Origin: Bradysia coprophila
Taxonomy: Eukaryota > Arthropoda > Insecta > Diptera > Sciaridae
Direction of reading: 5' to 3'
Length of the DNA stretch: 64,000 nt
Assembly (NCBI RefSeq): GCF_014529535.1
Contig: NC_050737.1
Coordinates: forward strand, 997,921-1,061,920
Under the pieces are notes generated by a model. It was not told the origin of the DNA. It saw only the letters and a program-made list of their open reading frames with translations, and searched no databases. The position numbers were made by a program, and so were the translations under genes. Of this stretch, positions 51,410 to 62,957 are shown piece by piece; the stretch's first letter is position 1, and each line of letters starts with the position of its first letter.

Positions 51410-51599
51410 TCACGTTGAAGTTAATTGCGGCTTGTCAACTTTCGGCACCCTGGACTTTACTTAAATCGTCGAGGAATGCCTCCAAATAAATTTCTAAAAA
51501 TCTAGAATTCCGTTTTGGATTTTTAGAAATTTATTTGGAGGCACCCTGGTAAAGTCCAGGGTGCCGAAAGTTGACAAGCCGCAATTAACTTCAACGTGA
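51410..51599. mobile_element. 190 bp foldback MITE
   Basis: Outer arms TCACGTTGAAGTTAATTGCG and onward through CACCCTGGACTTTA face TAAAGTCCAGGGTG and onward to CGCAATTAACTTCAACGTGA. Inner arms GCCTCCAAATAAATTTCTAA and its inverse are separate, so two nested hairpins are stacked with a short unpaired stretch between. Arms are essentially perfect, suggesting a recent insertion. No target duplication was identified. Confidence 0.85.
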
Positions 51600-52306
51600 T
51601 GAACAGACTCATTACAGATTGTTTGAAATGTCAACTTGATAAAAACTATTTGGTTTGTTTAGCATGTGCTCTACAAAGTGAACTGAAGTCCGATATTATA
51701 AATTTTAGTAGCATGAGTATTCAAATTGTGATTAAAAAGTTTTCGTAAAAATAATTTATATTCAACCGAAAACAAACAAAAGTTTTAATTTCCGCGGTCC
51801 GAACGGCGCTACTCGATGAATACAAAATGAACAGTTTTTTGTAGCACTTTATACAAGTGTCATGATGATGCATACAAGGAAATGTCAATTGAAATATTTT
51901 TCGTGTTATTGAAGTGTGTGTATGGTTCAAACAAAACATTTATTTATCGAAATCTGCATTAAAACTAACTAAAATCAGTGAAACGGATACAAATCTGGCG
52001 ATTTTGTTGTATGGAAATCAAACAATTGAAAATTGATACAATTTTAAAGTGAGAGTGCAATAAGTCATTAAAGTGGACTAAGAAGTGCACAGGAGTTTTC
52101 ATTGAACACTTTTTTTCATGACACATTGTAGACTTTGTGTACAATTTAAGCGACGATTGCTTATAAATATACCTTTGCTGTACAAGAAGTGCATTTAAGA
52201 AAACAAGTTTGTCGGCTACAGCGCGACTACTATTCGACGAGCATTTCCAAAGTGTGTGACTTGTAAGTATAATTTGTGTTTTTCGATTTAATATGATGCA
52301 TACGCA
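51600..52306. other. Intergenic, nothing recognised
   Basis: AT-rich; the overlapping minus-strand frames have no recognisable domain. No RNA or repeat boundary was seen. Confidence 0.4.
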
Positions 52307-52653
52307 ATGCCTTTTTTGGACATGATTTCCCATAAACATAAAAGTTTACTGAACTTAACCTTATGCTTAGTGTTAACATTGAATGTGTATAACAATGGGA
52401 ATGGTCGGGGACAGTGCATTCACTGTGGGTATTTTTGTATTCATTCATTTTCCTATTATTATTTTGCGATTGAGTCACAAAAGCCGACACAAGAAATGGC
52501 TCAGCATTTCGTTAAGACAATATTATACGAAGGTGGTAAAAAGAAGCTTCACGTCGTCTCTTGCGGTGAGCATATGTTCAACAATATTATTTTACTGCCA
52601 AAAGGCAATAAATCAATTTACAATCGACTGAAAAGCTCTCGTCCACTGAAGGT
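52307..52653 (+). CDS. Possible orphan exon of an unrecognised gene
   Basis: An ATG-started frame of about 115 codons up to a GT at 52,654 (CTGAAG/GTATTC). It starts with a hydrophobic stretch, LLNLTLCLVLTLNV, that could be a signal peptide, and continues into a balanced, coding-looking segment (EMAQHFVKTILYEGGKKKLH, VVSCGEHMFNNIILL, KSIYNRLKSSR). The shape is compatible with a first exon of a divergent receptor or secreted protein, but no downstream exon was found and the family is not recognised. It could be chance. Confidence 0.22.
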
Positions 52654-52671
52654 ATTCTTCAAGATAATTGG

Positions 52672-53406
52672 GTAATGCTTTAGAGTAGTATCTCAGTCCT
52701 CTTTTATTCCGAAAGCTTCCATTATTCGAAGTGTGTTTCCACTGCTAGCGGAAATAAATTGACTCACTCAATCCGTTCGTATTGCTACACATTTAATGAA
52801 ATTGTTTATAGGTAACCAGTCTTGTTCGTAACCTAATACCACTCACTCAAATCGAACATAAAAATGATTCTTATTGTTTACCTTACCAACTAAACGGACG
52901 GCACTGACGGATCGTTCCTCAAACGTATTGAATGAATGGACACAAATGTTTGCTTTGTTTTCTTTTCATTTCATTTGTTTTTGCTGCTGACTAACGACTG
53001 TTTAACACGTAAATAAAAGTCGCTTTTCCGGATAAATTTTTGATGGATTAAACGAATTGGTTGAAATTATCGATTTTAATGAGACTGGAGTTGCAACCGA
53101 CTGTACATGTTTTTCTACATACAAAATGTGAAGGAAGGCTACCGAGAAAACGGCAAGGAAAATGTAATCTTGCAAAAGTCTGAATCGATACTCAATTGTG
53201 GCTGCTAAAATAAGTTCAAATGAATTGAGCTACAAAGGATAACTCATCGCGAGTTTGTCCAAATTCGTAGTTATATCCAAACAGGAAGAACTTCTCATAA
53301 AGAACCGAAATTGTCTTTTGTTATGCGAAACGAACTACATTAACCTTTTTCCGTTGGTTCAAGTTAGTCATCATTGTTGTTACGTATAAACAAGAGCCAT
53401 AAAAGC
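52672..53406. other. Intergenic, nothing recognised
   Basis: No exon that would continue the frame at 52,307 was found. No RNA or repeat boundary was seen. Confidence 0.4.
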
Positions 53407-53410
53407 GATG

Positions 53411-53663
53411 TACGGTGGGCCTGAACCGAATTTAATTGAAAAATGTTGACCAAAAAAATAAACATTTTTTTCTACGGTGGGGAAATGGATAGATTTCGAA
53501 ATAACTAACCGCCGTTGAAGTAGACGGACTTTTACGTTCAAAAAGTGTTTGAAGCCGGTTTTATATTAAATCTATCGGAGCCACCCTCGGACAAAAATTG
53601 TTTGTAATGTCCCATAAAAGCAAATAACGAAGAAAAATCGACTGCCGGTTCAGGCCTACCGTG
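53411..53663. mobile_element. 253 bp element with ACGGTGGGCCTGAACCG ends and GATG duplication
   Basis: The left end TACGGTGGGCCTGAACCG mirrors the right end CGGTTCAGGCCTACCGTG. GATG flanks both sides (53,407-53,410 and 53,664-53,667). The 4 bp duplication and ACGGTNGG ends match the pattern of the foldback at 28,109. The interior is unique and non-coding. Confidence 0.8.
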
Positions 53664-53667
53664 GATG

Positions 53668-55278
53668 ACAAACACTTTTGTTTGTCTGCTCTATATGTTG
53701 TGTTACGTAGTTGTTTGCATATTTGGGTTCTATACTTAGCTCAACAAATTCTGTTTTTGACACTGCTGAAGAACATCCATTGCTGGAGATATTTACTCAG
53801 TCACTTGCAGTTTGGATAGATTGACAAATAAAAGAATTTAAAAAAAATTGTAAATACAGTAATGACATGATGGATGATGCATAGCATGCGTATAACCAGC
53901 GATAATGTGTTTTGCATTTTTTACTATTTGTCATCTGTTGTTTTCTACAAACATTTATTAAAATTGGCATCAGGATATATTTACTCAATTCAACCATTTC
54001 TTATATGCCCGTTTCGAAAACGTTTAGTTGGCTATCTCATGTCTAAGGCACATTGCTGTTAACATTTGTGTATTAGGGAACAGTAGTTTGTGTATATTGT
54101 TGCACTCCATCACTTGCCTATTTGTGTACAAGAGTTCCTTGTATATATTTATTATAGAAGAATTGTGTAACTTCGTTCACAATTAAAGTGTGATTTTGTA
54201 TCATCTAAGACTATGTCTATTACTTTCCATCTTTCGATCACTCACGGGTTATTTGAATCTTAATACAATCAGTTTTACTATCGGATCTATTACTTCATTA
54301 ATTTTCAAAAGATTGATTTCAAATCTTTTACTTCATTTCTTTTGGACATGCGTTTAGCTATATAAGATCGCAATAGCCAGAGTTGTCATTTGTTTCTGAA
54401 GCCGTTGTTATCGATAACAGATGAAAGCCGCCCGTTCCGAAACAGATCACAAACGAACTGAGACCAACCAGCAGTTCCAAGAAAAGGGAAACAAAAACAA
54501 ATTTGCTTCGCTTTCATACAAATGCTGGAAAACGTTTACACACAACGCTCCCATTATTTCTGGTTTTAATAGTCAATTTGCAACTAAATTGATGATCACA
54601 CATCAACCTACTCATTATTACTGTCGTTATTTACCTATAAATTGGTTTGAATACTTTATTTATTTATGAAATTCATTACGGCGCTAAATAAATGTGTTTT
54701 GCGTCTACGTTCGACGAATGAATCGAGCTATGTATAATCCAATACGCTTGTGGTTTTTAAATGACATAAATAGAGCTCAAGCAAGAAGAGAATAAAAGTT
54801 TTTTTTCCTCTTCTTTTCATTGAGAATGCGTTTTTATTATTTAATTTTTGATTTTTTTTCTCTTATCTACGAAATATAGAAAAACTTGTAAATGCCAGTT
54901 TCCATTCCGTGGTGACTGATTAAATTGCTGATTAAATAATAACACCTTGTAAAACAGCAATATCCATATAATTCTGTATGCTTGTTATAGATAAACCAAC
55001 CGAAAGCTATACGTGGTTCGTATTGCATAGTTACAGCTAGCTGTATACCGCAATTTGGGAAGTAAATTATTTTGCATAAATTGCATAGCGTAAACCATAC
55101 GTATAGTTCGCTCAGTTCGAATAATTTTTCGCATTTGAAAACTATTTCGTTTACAGAATTTATGCTATTATAGTATGTCCCATCGGTGGCAAATATTTTT
55201 TTTTTTTTTTCGATGAATTCGCTTCCGGTTTATTGATTGCACAGAATTTCAAACATGATTCCGGTTTTATCGTATATT
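53668..55278. other. Intergenic with one TACTTCATTT repeat copy
   Basis: 54,293-54,440 is a copy of the repeat at 31,795: AATCTTTTACTTCATTTCTT through TATCGATAACAGATG then AAAGCCGCCCG. The 82-codon frame at 54,421 begins at the end of this repeat and has no domain. Nothing else was recognised. Confidence 0.5.
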
Positions 55279-57970
55279 TCACAAAATTATCGAAACAATT
55301 ACTAGAAGTACACCCACAAATGGCACAATAATGTAATTAGCTGTCGCTGCTGATGAAAATCGGTTTTCGGTTTCGTATGCTTCCCATGATCCACAAAATC
55401 CGGGTAGTAGTGGTTGGGCATTGATTCCTCGTCTGAAAATATTACCGTGCATTTTGAGAGTATAACTAAACAACGTGAGAGTATAACTAAACAAAATCAT
55501 GGATGAGTGGCACACTTCTCCATTAAGTCCAAGAAGTGCGGCGTCACTCCTTGGAAATTATTTCATTCAAATTTTGATTATTATTTATGAAATTTACGAA
55601 AGAAATAATTTCCATTGAAAATCAACTCGGCATAACATGAATACGAAAACTTCAACTCACTGAACTAGTTTACAACGGAACTGATCCAATCGGTCTCGAG
55701 CATCTACCACTGCCGTATCATCGATGGGAATGTTTGATGACCACAATCTCTCGGCGATAGCGCCAACGAACGGTAACAGTCGTGGTACATAATTCGTTTT
55801 GTCCACAAATTCTGCCCAAATACAGGCTTCTCCGCCGAGGATATTTTTTTGTTGTTCGGGAGTAACTGGGAATTTGATTTAAGTAATTTTAGAAAACGAA
55901 CCAATTGCACCGGTATAGAATAGTAGCGGTAATACTGTTGACGATTCACAACTGTAATGACATTCGTTCGACAATTCTAACTCTAGAGGATTTTAAACTA
56001 TCAAAGAACTAGTTGCTCTAAGTCACTATTGTGTTACCGCTACTTAAAAATTTGATGTCTTTGTTTCAAACTTACTATCCGGAAGACCTAGAATTGGATC
56101 AGCCGTATAATAACCTCTCCATGATTCACCATAGTTTATGTAGTTAAGATACCAAGGCGAAGATAGAATGGCTTTGTAGCCTTTATTGAGAACATTCTAA
56201 AACGTTTTCCTTTGAAATTTCTTTCTGATTCAAGAATTGAAAAGAATCCATGAACATACCTGAAGCTGCGATTGCCAACTTCCTCCCCAATCTTTCCACA
56301 TATGAATCACTACGTCTTTACTCAACTAAAATTCAAACATTTCATTCCAAACAATTTAAAAAAAAAAATTTTTTTTCATTTACCTCAACTCCCTGGTCTA
56401 ACGGATCTTGCCATGAGATCGGAGTAGCACCTAAACTTTTCACCATATCGATATGCCTAGTAGCGTAATGTTCTTCCACTTGGTGGATGCTTGTGTAATT
56501 GTTCGCCTGCATAAATGCTGCGATTTCAGGAGAACTTTGCCAGCATGGTGGATAAACCTGACGAACAGAATCGTTTTATTTCGATATAAATAGAACGACT
56601 TTCGGAAGTGGCTACGTACCTCATCCATTCCCAAATGTACAAACGAATCTTTTGATACATTTTGAACGATTTCCGTAAACAGTCCCCGCATGAATGTGTA
56701 CGTAAACTCTTTCGTTGGATCCAGATTCTCTCTGTCAGCATGTACACCCGGTAGTGCTGTTCCAGGTTCTCCGGGAACACCGTAGCAAGGAGTTAGTAAC
56801 TCTGGAATTCGTAACAATTAGTCCGATTTGAAAAATTGATGTATGATGCGAACTTATCCCACCTGGATAGGATTTTCCCATTGCAAATGTGTGACCTGGA
56901 GTATCCAATTCGAGAATTACTCTGATTCCTCTCAAGCGTCCTGCTTCAATGACCCGTTGGACCGCAGCCGGACTATAGATGTGTTTCGATGAATATGCTC
57001 CCTGTTATTTGACCGATGATTCACGAATTTTACATTTTCAGTTCATATTTTGTAAGTCGAGTAACTTACCTTTGCTGATAATTCAGGATATGTCGTACTA
57101 ACGAATGGAAAACTCTGATCGTCCGTTATGTGCCAGTGCAGAACATTCAACTTATTGTACATCATACCGTCCATAATAGTATAAAAAGTGCTTTCTAGCT
57201 GATAATGTCTCGCCGAATCTATCATGAAACCTCGGTGGGAAAATCTTGGGAAGTCGTTGATGCTTGTAGCATTTATGTAAAAGTACAGTGGCCCTTTATC
57301 AGCGTCGTAGCCGTCATTGTTCCAAATTAGTTGAGAAAAGGTTTCAATGCCTCTGAGCGCACCCCATACCGTTTCGGCTACTATGGTACCAACTCCTTCC
57401 TCTTCGATAGTTAGATTGTCTGATAAAATATTTTTTTTTTAAATGTTTACACGACAAAATGACGAGCTGTAAATATGGTAAAAACTCACAACTTTCGTAT
57501 ACTGACGGATTGTCGCTCAGTCTGGGATAATTTAAACATTCGTTTTCACCAGTGACTCCACCAGTTATGTTCACATTTACTACAGAAATTATTTTAAAAT
57601 TCGGATCAGGAATTGGTGTTATTCCTTCAACCGTTCTAAATAAGAATTGATTGTTGTATTTCGCAATTGCAAATTCCAATGGATCGCAGTTGGATATGTC
57701 TGTAGACAGCACGGTTGCAAATTTAAACGATTGAGGATCGAATGTTAGTTGTTTTTCGGTTGTTACTTGTGCAAATGGTAACGGCCAGACTGATCCTGGA
57801 GGCCATTTTCGTCCCTATTTCAATACAATTACTAGATTTTAATATTTAAATTCTTCACTACACAAGTATCGACTTACCGCTAACGGACTGCCAGGTGCAA
57901 TCGGTATAAGTGTTCCATGACCAAATTCAATGACTGATCCAAGAATAGCAATCAAAAGTAAATTATTCAT
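55279..57970 (-). CDS. Hexo: Beta-hexosaminidase (GH20) with hydrophobic C-terminal tail
   Basis: Removes terminal GlcNAc/GalNAc from glycans. Ten exons, 57970-57878, 57814-57490, 57419-57070, 57001-56863, 56801-56620, 56557-56384, 56325-56260, 56196-56076, 55865-55661 and 55432-55279, all join in frame (602 residues). A signal peptide ([19 protein letters not shown]) begins the protein. The small N-terminal domain holds [14 protein letters not shown]. The barrel holds [63 protein letters not shown], the catalytic Asp-Glu pair in HLGMDEV (about 362-363), [47 protein letters not shown]. After the usual [13 protein letters not shown] end (here [14 protein letters not shown]) comes a tail with [20 protein letters not shown] that ends the protein, suggesting a GPI signal or membrane anchor. 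It is closest in layout to animal HEXA/HEXB and insect Hexo enzymes. Confidence 0.95.
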
Positions 57971-60900
57971 TGCGAATTTCCACTATTAATACTGTATGTA
58001 GAGTCAAAGTAAAGCTGTTAACATCTTAACACAAACCAACACCTGACCACACACGGTTCGGTACTGAAAATTGGAATACATTTTGTTTTTTAATACAAAC
58101 TGATCGATATTTAGGATAAGTGTGAACGGGATAACATTTGCTGTTGAGACGATTAGATAATAATGTTCGAATTGGTTGTTCAAGTGTTTATCATTTTTGT
58201 CGTACAAAATGAACAGTGTGGAATTGAAAATAAAAATTGTCGGTGAACGTTTTGATGAAATTGAGAATTTTCATGAGCTCAACTTTACCTATTGATTGGC
58301 TCACTTTGTGTGGATGATTTTAATATTAGCATCAAGTAACAAAGGTTATGCTAGTTCGTGTAACCGCTCTTTAAATCGGTTTAATTTCGGCAGAACTGTA
58401 GCTCAAGTATGTGAGTTGTAAATGGCGTTGTAAATTCTAAAGAGTCTGTTGTTCTCATGGTTCTAGAGTCCCGGAAATCAGAAGTAATTGATTAAATTGT
58501 ATTCATACTCATTTGAAATTTAAAAAAGAAAAATTGATTAGAATCCAAAAAGGTCCGATTGTGAATATTTTATAATATTCGGATGGTAAACTTTTATAAC
58601 CAGAGAGACACAAATCAACTAATTTACCGATTTTTGTACGGACACAGGGAAGTTACAGTACTCTGTAATTATCATTTATTGGCCAAATTTGTTTGGAAAA
58701 CTAATGGAAATCGTTCTAGTAGATTGCTTTGACTGTTGAATTTTCCGTTCAACACAGCTGCCAGCGGGGATGTTACCGAAAATAAAAATTGTTTCGTTTT
58801 CATATACACGTTAAATGTTTACGAAACAAAACTCTTTGTTTAGACGATTTCGTCAACTATGTAAATTAACCGAATGATTAAAGAGTCTTCTTTTCATCAG
58901 AATTTTTTATTTATAGAAAAAAAAACGTTCATTTTACGATGAGCGATACAATGAACCATACCGTTTTCGATCAAACATATTGATAAACGTTTACATTTGA
59001 AATGAGATAATTTTTGTTGTTTTGACTGTCTGTGTTGAGCATATGGTTAAAATTTAAAAAAAATCTTCGATTCTTCGATAACAATTGTTGGTGTTTTTAT
59101 AGTGTCAGATTTTCACATAGATCTCGACACATGTAGATCGTTCACATATTTGCTCGGAAAAGATGATGTTCTTTGAAATTAGTATAATCAAAAATGAAAA
59201 GCCATCGAAAGCTAGATTCTAAGCATTAATGTCTTATTCTGAACACTCGCCAGACTTCAATGGTGCCACAAACCTTGATGACCGATCGAATCAACCTCTA
59301 AAGTACATATAAATTATACGACGACGGTTAACGCACAATATAAAACCGCATTTTTTCGTGGAGATGTTTGTTTCCTCAATAAATATATCACATTGTTGTC
59401 CTTCATTCTGCAGACGGATGATTCATTGAATATGCCAACATGATGTTTTAGTTTATCGGTAAACATAGGTAAACATCGGTTCTATAGCATCAGCGCGAAT
59501 ACTATATGCATTTGATTAGTTGAGAATGTTTTTGTAAGAGAAAGTGCTTGCTGGCGACAAGTTTTATCGTTCGCAAGCGCTGAGCTAACATTTAATTATG
59601 ATTGAATGGTTTGGTTATATTAGCAGGTAGGCAGGCAGAGAGGCGAGATAATTGCTTTTCATCAACTTGTTTATTATCTGTCGTTAGTGTGTACGGTTCA
59701 TTGAATTCATTGATTTCACTAATTGATTAATTGATTTGGATTTTTAAATTTACTCACAGAACGTAATTCTTATTGTAAATGCGGTATGCACGAACACACT
59801 TGCAACCAAAAATTTATTTTTCAAAGGTCTTCAGATTTACAAATTTTTTTTTCCCGTGTATAAACACGCAAACGAACCAATTTCTGTATCAATATAAATG
59901 CAATACTATTTGACCTTTATGTCTAGGTGCCACAACAGTTGGACTGATATAATAAAAATATTGTACCTATTCCTGAACGAGCAACACATTACTCATTCGC
60001 ACTGGTATCGCTCGGCACACGTTGTGCATTTTGCTAGCTAAAATGCGATGAATACCATAATCATATGCAATGAATGCTTGTTTACGTAACTAAGGGCGAC
60101 TGTTTTTGTTTGAGAAGTGCAACGTTTCCGCACTGTTTAGTGCTATTTGTCGCGTATTTTACACGCTTTATCTAGATTTTTGTTCGTTGTAAAATTAGTT
60201 GTTCTCGCTACTTGAAAGCATGTGAAACACGTTTCACGTCTAAAAGTTTCATTTGCATTTTGCTACACGACAGTAACATTGTCTCTCTTATATAGTAGAC
60301 TGTTGTTCGATGAGTATTGAATAGTGAAGAACGTTTGTTAAATGTGTGAGTGTGACTGTAAAATTATTTTTATTTTAGGATTGGACATGCGAAACTACTC
60401 AAACCAGTGTCTTAAATGTGTGGATTTTGTAATATTGGTTCTAGGAAATGTACTATTCGTTTTCCAAAGTTTTTAACCGATTCTCAAAAGCTTTAACACA
60501 AAACCGTGCAAGAGAGACTTTTCTAGTTAAAGGCGTCTTCTCAAAATAAGGCCTCCGCTTAGTTCAGACGTTAATATTCTTCGGTGGGTGATGACTCTTA
60601 CGCATTGAAATAATTTCTTTTGTTAAACAGCTGATTGTAATAAACGTCTCAGGAAAACAATTTATTGTCTGAGTATATTGGTTAAGAGTTAAGTCTTTTC
60701 AACCTTTAACAGGTCCAACCTTTACATTTAGTAATATCGTGATAAATCACTCGGTATTAATTAACCGCATGCATGTGTTACTTCACTAAGCATAACCACA
60801 ATGCAACATCAAAATGCAGCATCCAATCAATCAAATTTGATTTGACGCACATAGTGCAATAGAATTTCACTGCCGTATTACCTTTTGAGCTAATTTCTCA

Positions 60901-61447
60901 CTAATTGTATGCAACTACACGATGACCGTTCGAACTAATTAATTGAAATGACTTGACGCGGTTTAATAGCAAACGGATTTTACGCACGAATTTGTATACA
61001 AAGTGAAGGTGAATTGTAAATCATTGTACTCGCTTCCAAGAATTTAGTCGCTCTCTTCTGTCTCTACTGTCAATCGATCTAACAATGTCGCCGTTGAGAT
61101 AAATTTTGATCGGATCGGTGTTGACATCATTTCAATCGTTGCATTGCACAACGCTTAGGCTAGACACGGTCCATTTCCTAATTTTTTTGTCATTTTTAGC
61201 AGAGTATTTCATGCTTCGCATTCAAGTTTCAATCAGGTACGGTGTGGGTATCAAAATGCGTATCGTGTGATCTGCCTAAAGGGCTTATAAACTTAGTAAA
61301 ATGCAAACATTTTGCTCGGAAGAAGAAGCTATATAGGAATTTTAGTAATCTGCCGATTAACCCATATAACGAGTCCAGACCTGGTTTAAGTTTAAAGGCA
61401 AGCATATTAACAGTTTTACTATTCAAACTATTACTGCATTTGATGGA
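57971..61447. other. Large intergenic stretch upstream of the hexosaminidase
   Basis: Includes the presumed promoter of the minus-strand hexosaminidase. No gene, RNA or clear repeat was recognised in 3.5 kb. Confidence 0.4.
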
Positions 61448-61585
61448 AGATTTTCAGAAATTGTCAATAATCTTTTACTTCATTTGTTTTCAACATGCTT
61501 TTTGCTATATATGACCTCATTAGTCAGCCTTGTCGTTTATTATTGCTGTTGTGATCGATAACAGATGACAGCCGTCTGTAACAGG
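61448..61585. repeat. TACTTCATTT repeat, third copy
   Basis: TCTTTTACTTCATTTGTTTT through ATATATGACCTCATTAGTCA to GATCGATAACAGATGACAGC. It aligns end to end with the copies at 31,795 and 54,293, with one base change in the TATCGATA word (TGATCGATA). Confidence 0.7.
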
Positions 61586-62160
61586 TTAAAGGCTCATTTT
61601 TGCATTTTACTTCTGCACTTCTTGAATAGAAACCTAAATGCCAATTTCTTTACATAATCAAAAATAAGATCACATAGGGTAAACAGGTCAGTTTTACATG
61701 ATTTCTGCCTGTTTCGAGCACTTAAAGAGAATATTGAGTCACACAAACCAGGTGTAACTGACCTGTTCGTGTTCATCCTACCTATGCTACAAAATATGAA
61801 GTCGACATATAATGGACACTTTCGGCTACTCTCACTTTGTATGCACTTTTATGTCATTCGAATTCTTTTAAAGCTAGGCTCAAGACTGCGGTCATGAAAG
61901 ACAGTGTTCATAAGTACAATGTGGTATCGCCTTATTATTATTAAGAAGACATTGTCTTCCTCATAAATGTTATTTATTGGAATGTAACGATAAAATCAAT
62001 GAACTAACCGAGGAAGACTATAAATCATGCAAGATAAATATAACACACAAATGTAATCGTAATTGATTGCAATTCAACAAGAGATTTTCTGCATAAAAAT
62101 AATTTCAAATTTTGTTTCAGATTGTGGTTCAAATTTATTTAAAAAAACTTCTTAAACAAA
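61586..62160. other. Upstream region and 5' UTR of the two-pass membrane protein gene
   Basis: A TTTTGTTTCAG acceptor-like sequence ends at 62,120, 40 nt before the ATG at 62,161. A 5' UTR intron is therefore likely, and the promoter may lie further upstream. Confidence 0.45.
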
Positions 62161-62957
62161 ATGCCTGCTAGTGGTCCAGTTTATCAACCCACAACAGTTT
62201 CTTATGAAATCCGGCCGGGATTGCTTTCTCAAACCGCTTCAGCATCACCGTTAATTATTTTCAAAAAACCAATACGACAAATCATTTTGCTGGTTTTTTC
62301 ACTACTCGCAATAGCAGCTGGTTAGTAAAATTTATCCGCTAACACAATTGAAATCGTTCTGTGTCATGAAAGAATATGTTGAATGTTTGGGCTTTTTTTC
62401 GTCGAATTAGGTATTACAATGATTGTAAATGGAGCCGTTGACTATGAAGACACCGAAGAGCATAAAGAAGAGCTTGAACTGAATGCAAGTCAAGCGGAAA
62501 CACGAGATATTGGCATCGTTATCGGTGGCGTTTTGATGACAATAGTCGGTTTCATCGGCCTGGGTCTGTATGTGGTGGTGGCCGATTGGAGATGCAGCTA
62601 TGTGTGTCCGTGCATTTTGTCGAAGAAACAAGGACTTGCACGCCAATTACAAGGACAAAGTGGTGGACAAATAATGGCCGCATTGAATCCATCCACCGAT
62701 CCACTGGTGTCGCACACACAGTACGCACCGGTGTCGGAATTGCCTCGGCCAGACGATGAGGAATGCCGAACGTTGATGCCTGGCGACAACAAAGATTGGT
62801 AAGTCAAACGGATGGATTTTGAGATCTGTGTGTGGGTAACGGCAGTGTTGGTTTTGTTTTTTGTTACAGTTTAAGCAGCGCCGAAGAATCGGATAGAATG
62901 TTGGATCCAGATCCAAGAATTGTTCTGCGTCCGATCGGATATGTTGAAGATGCCTAA
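62161..62957 (+). CDS. Small two-pass transmembrane protein, function unknown
   Basis: Three exons, 62161-62320, 62411-62798 and 62870-62957, with GT-AG introns of 90 and 71 nt, give 211 residues. The N-terminal ~40 residues are polar. Two membrane segments follow: about 41-59 (ILLVFSLLAIAAGITMIV) and 87-110 (IGIVIGGVLMTIVGFIGLGL). Between them is an acidic loop of about 27 residues with one N-glycosylation sequon (NAS, residue 78), placing the loop in the lumen or outside. Right after the second segment is a Cys cluster, DWRCSYVCPCILSKK, a typical palmitoylation context. The C-terminal ~95 residues are polar and acidic, ending IGYVEDA. The family is not recognised; both tails would face the cytosol. 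It could act as a small adaptor or tetraspan-like scaffold, but nothing in the sequence shows this. Confidence 0.85.
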
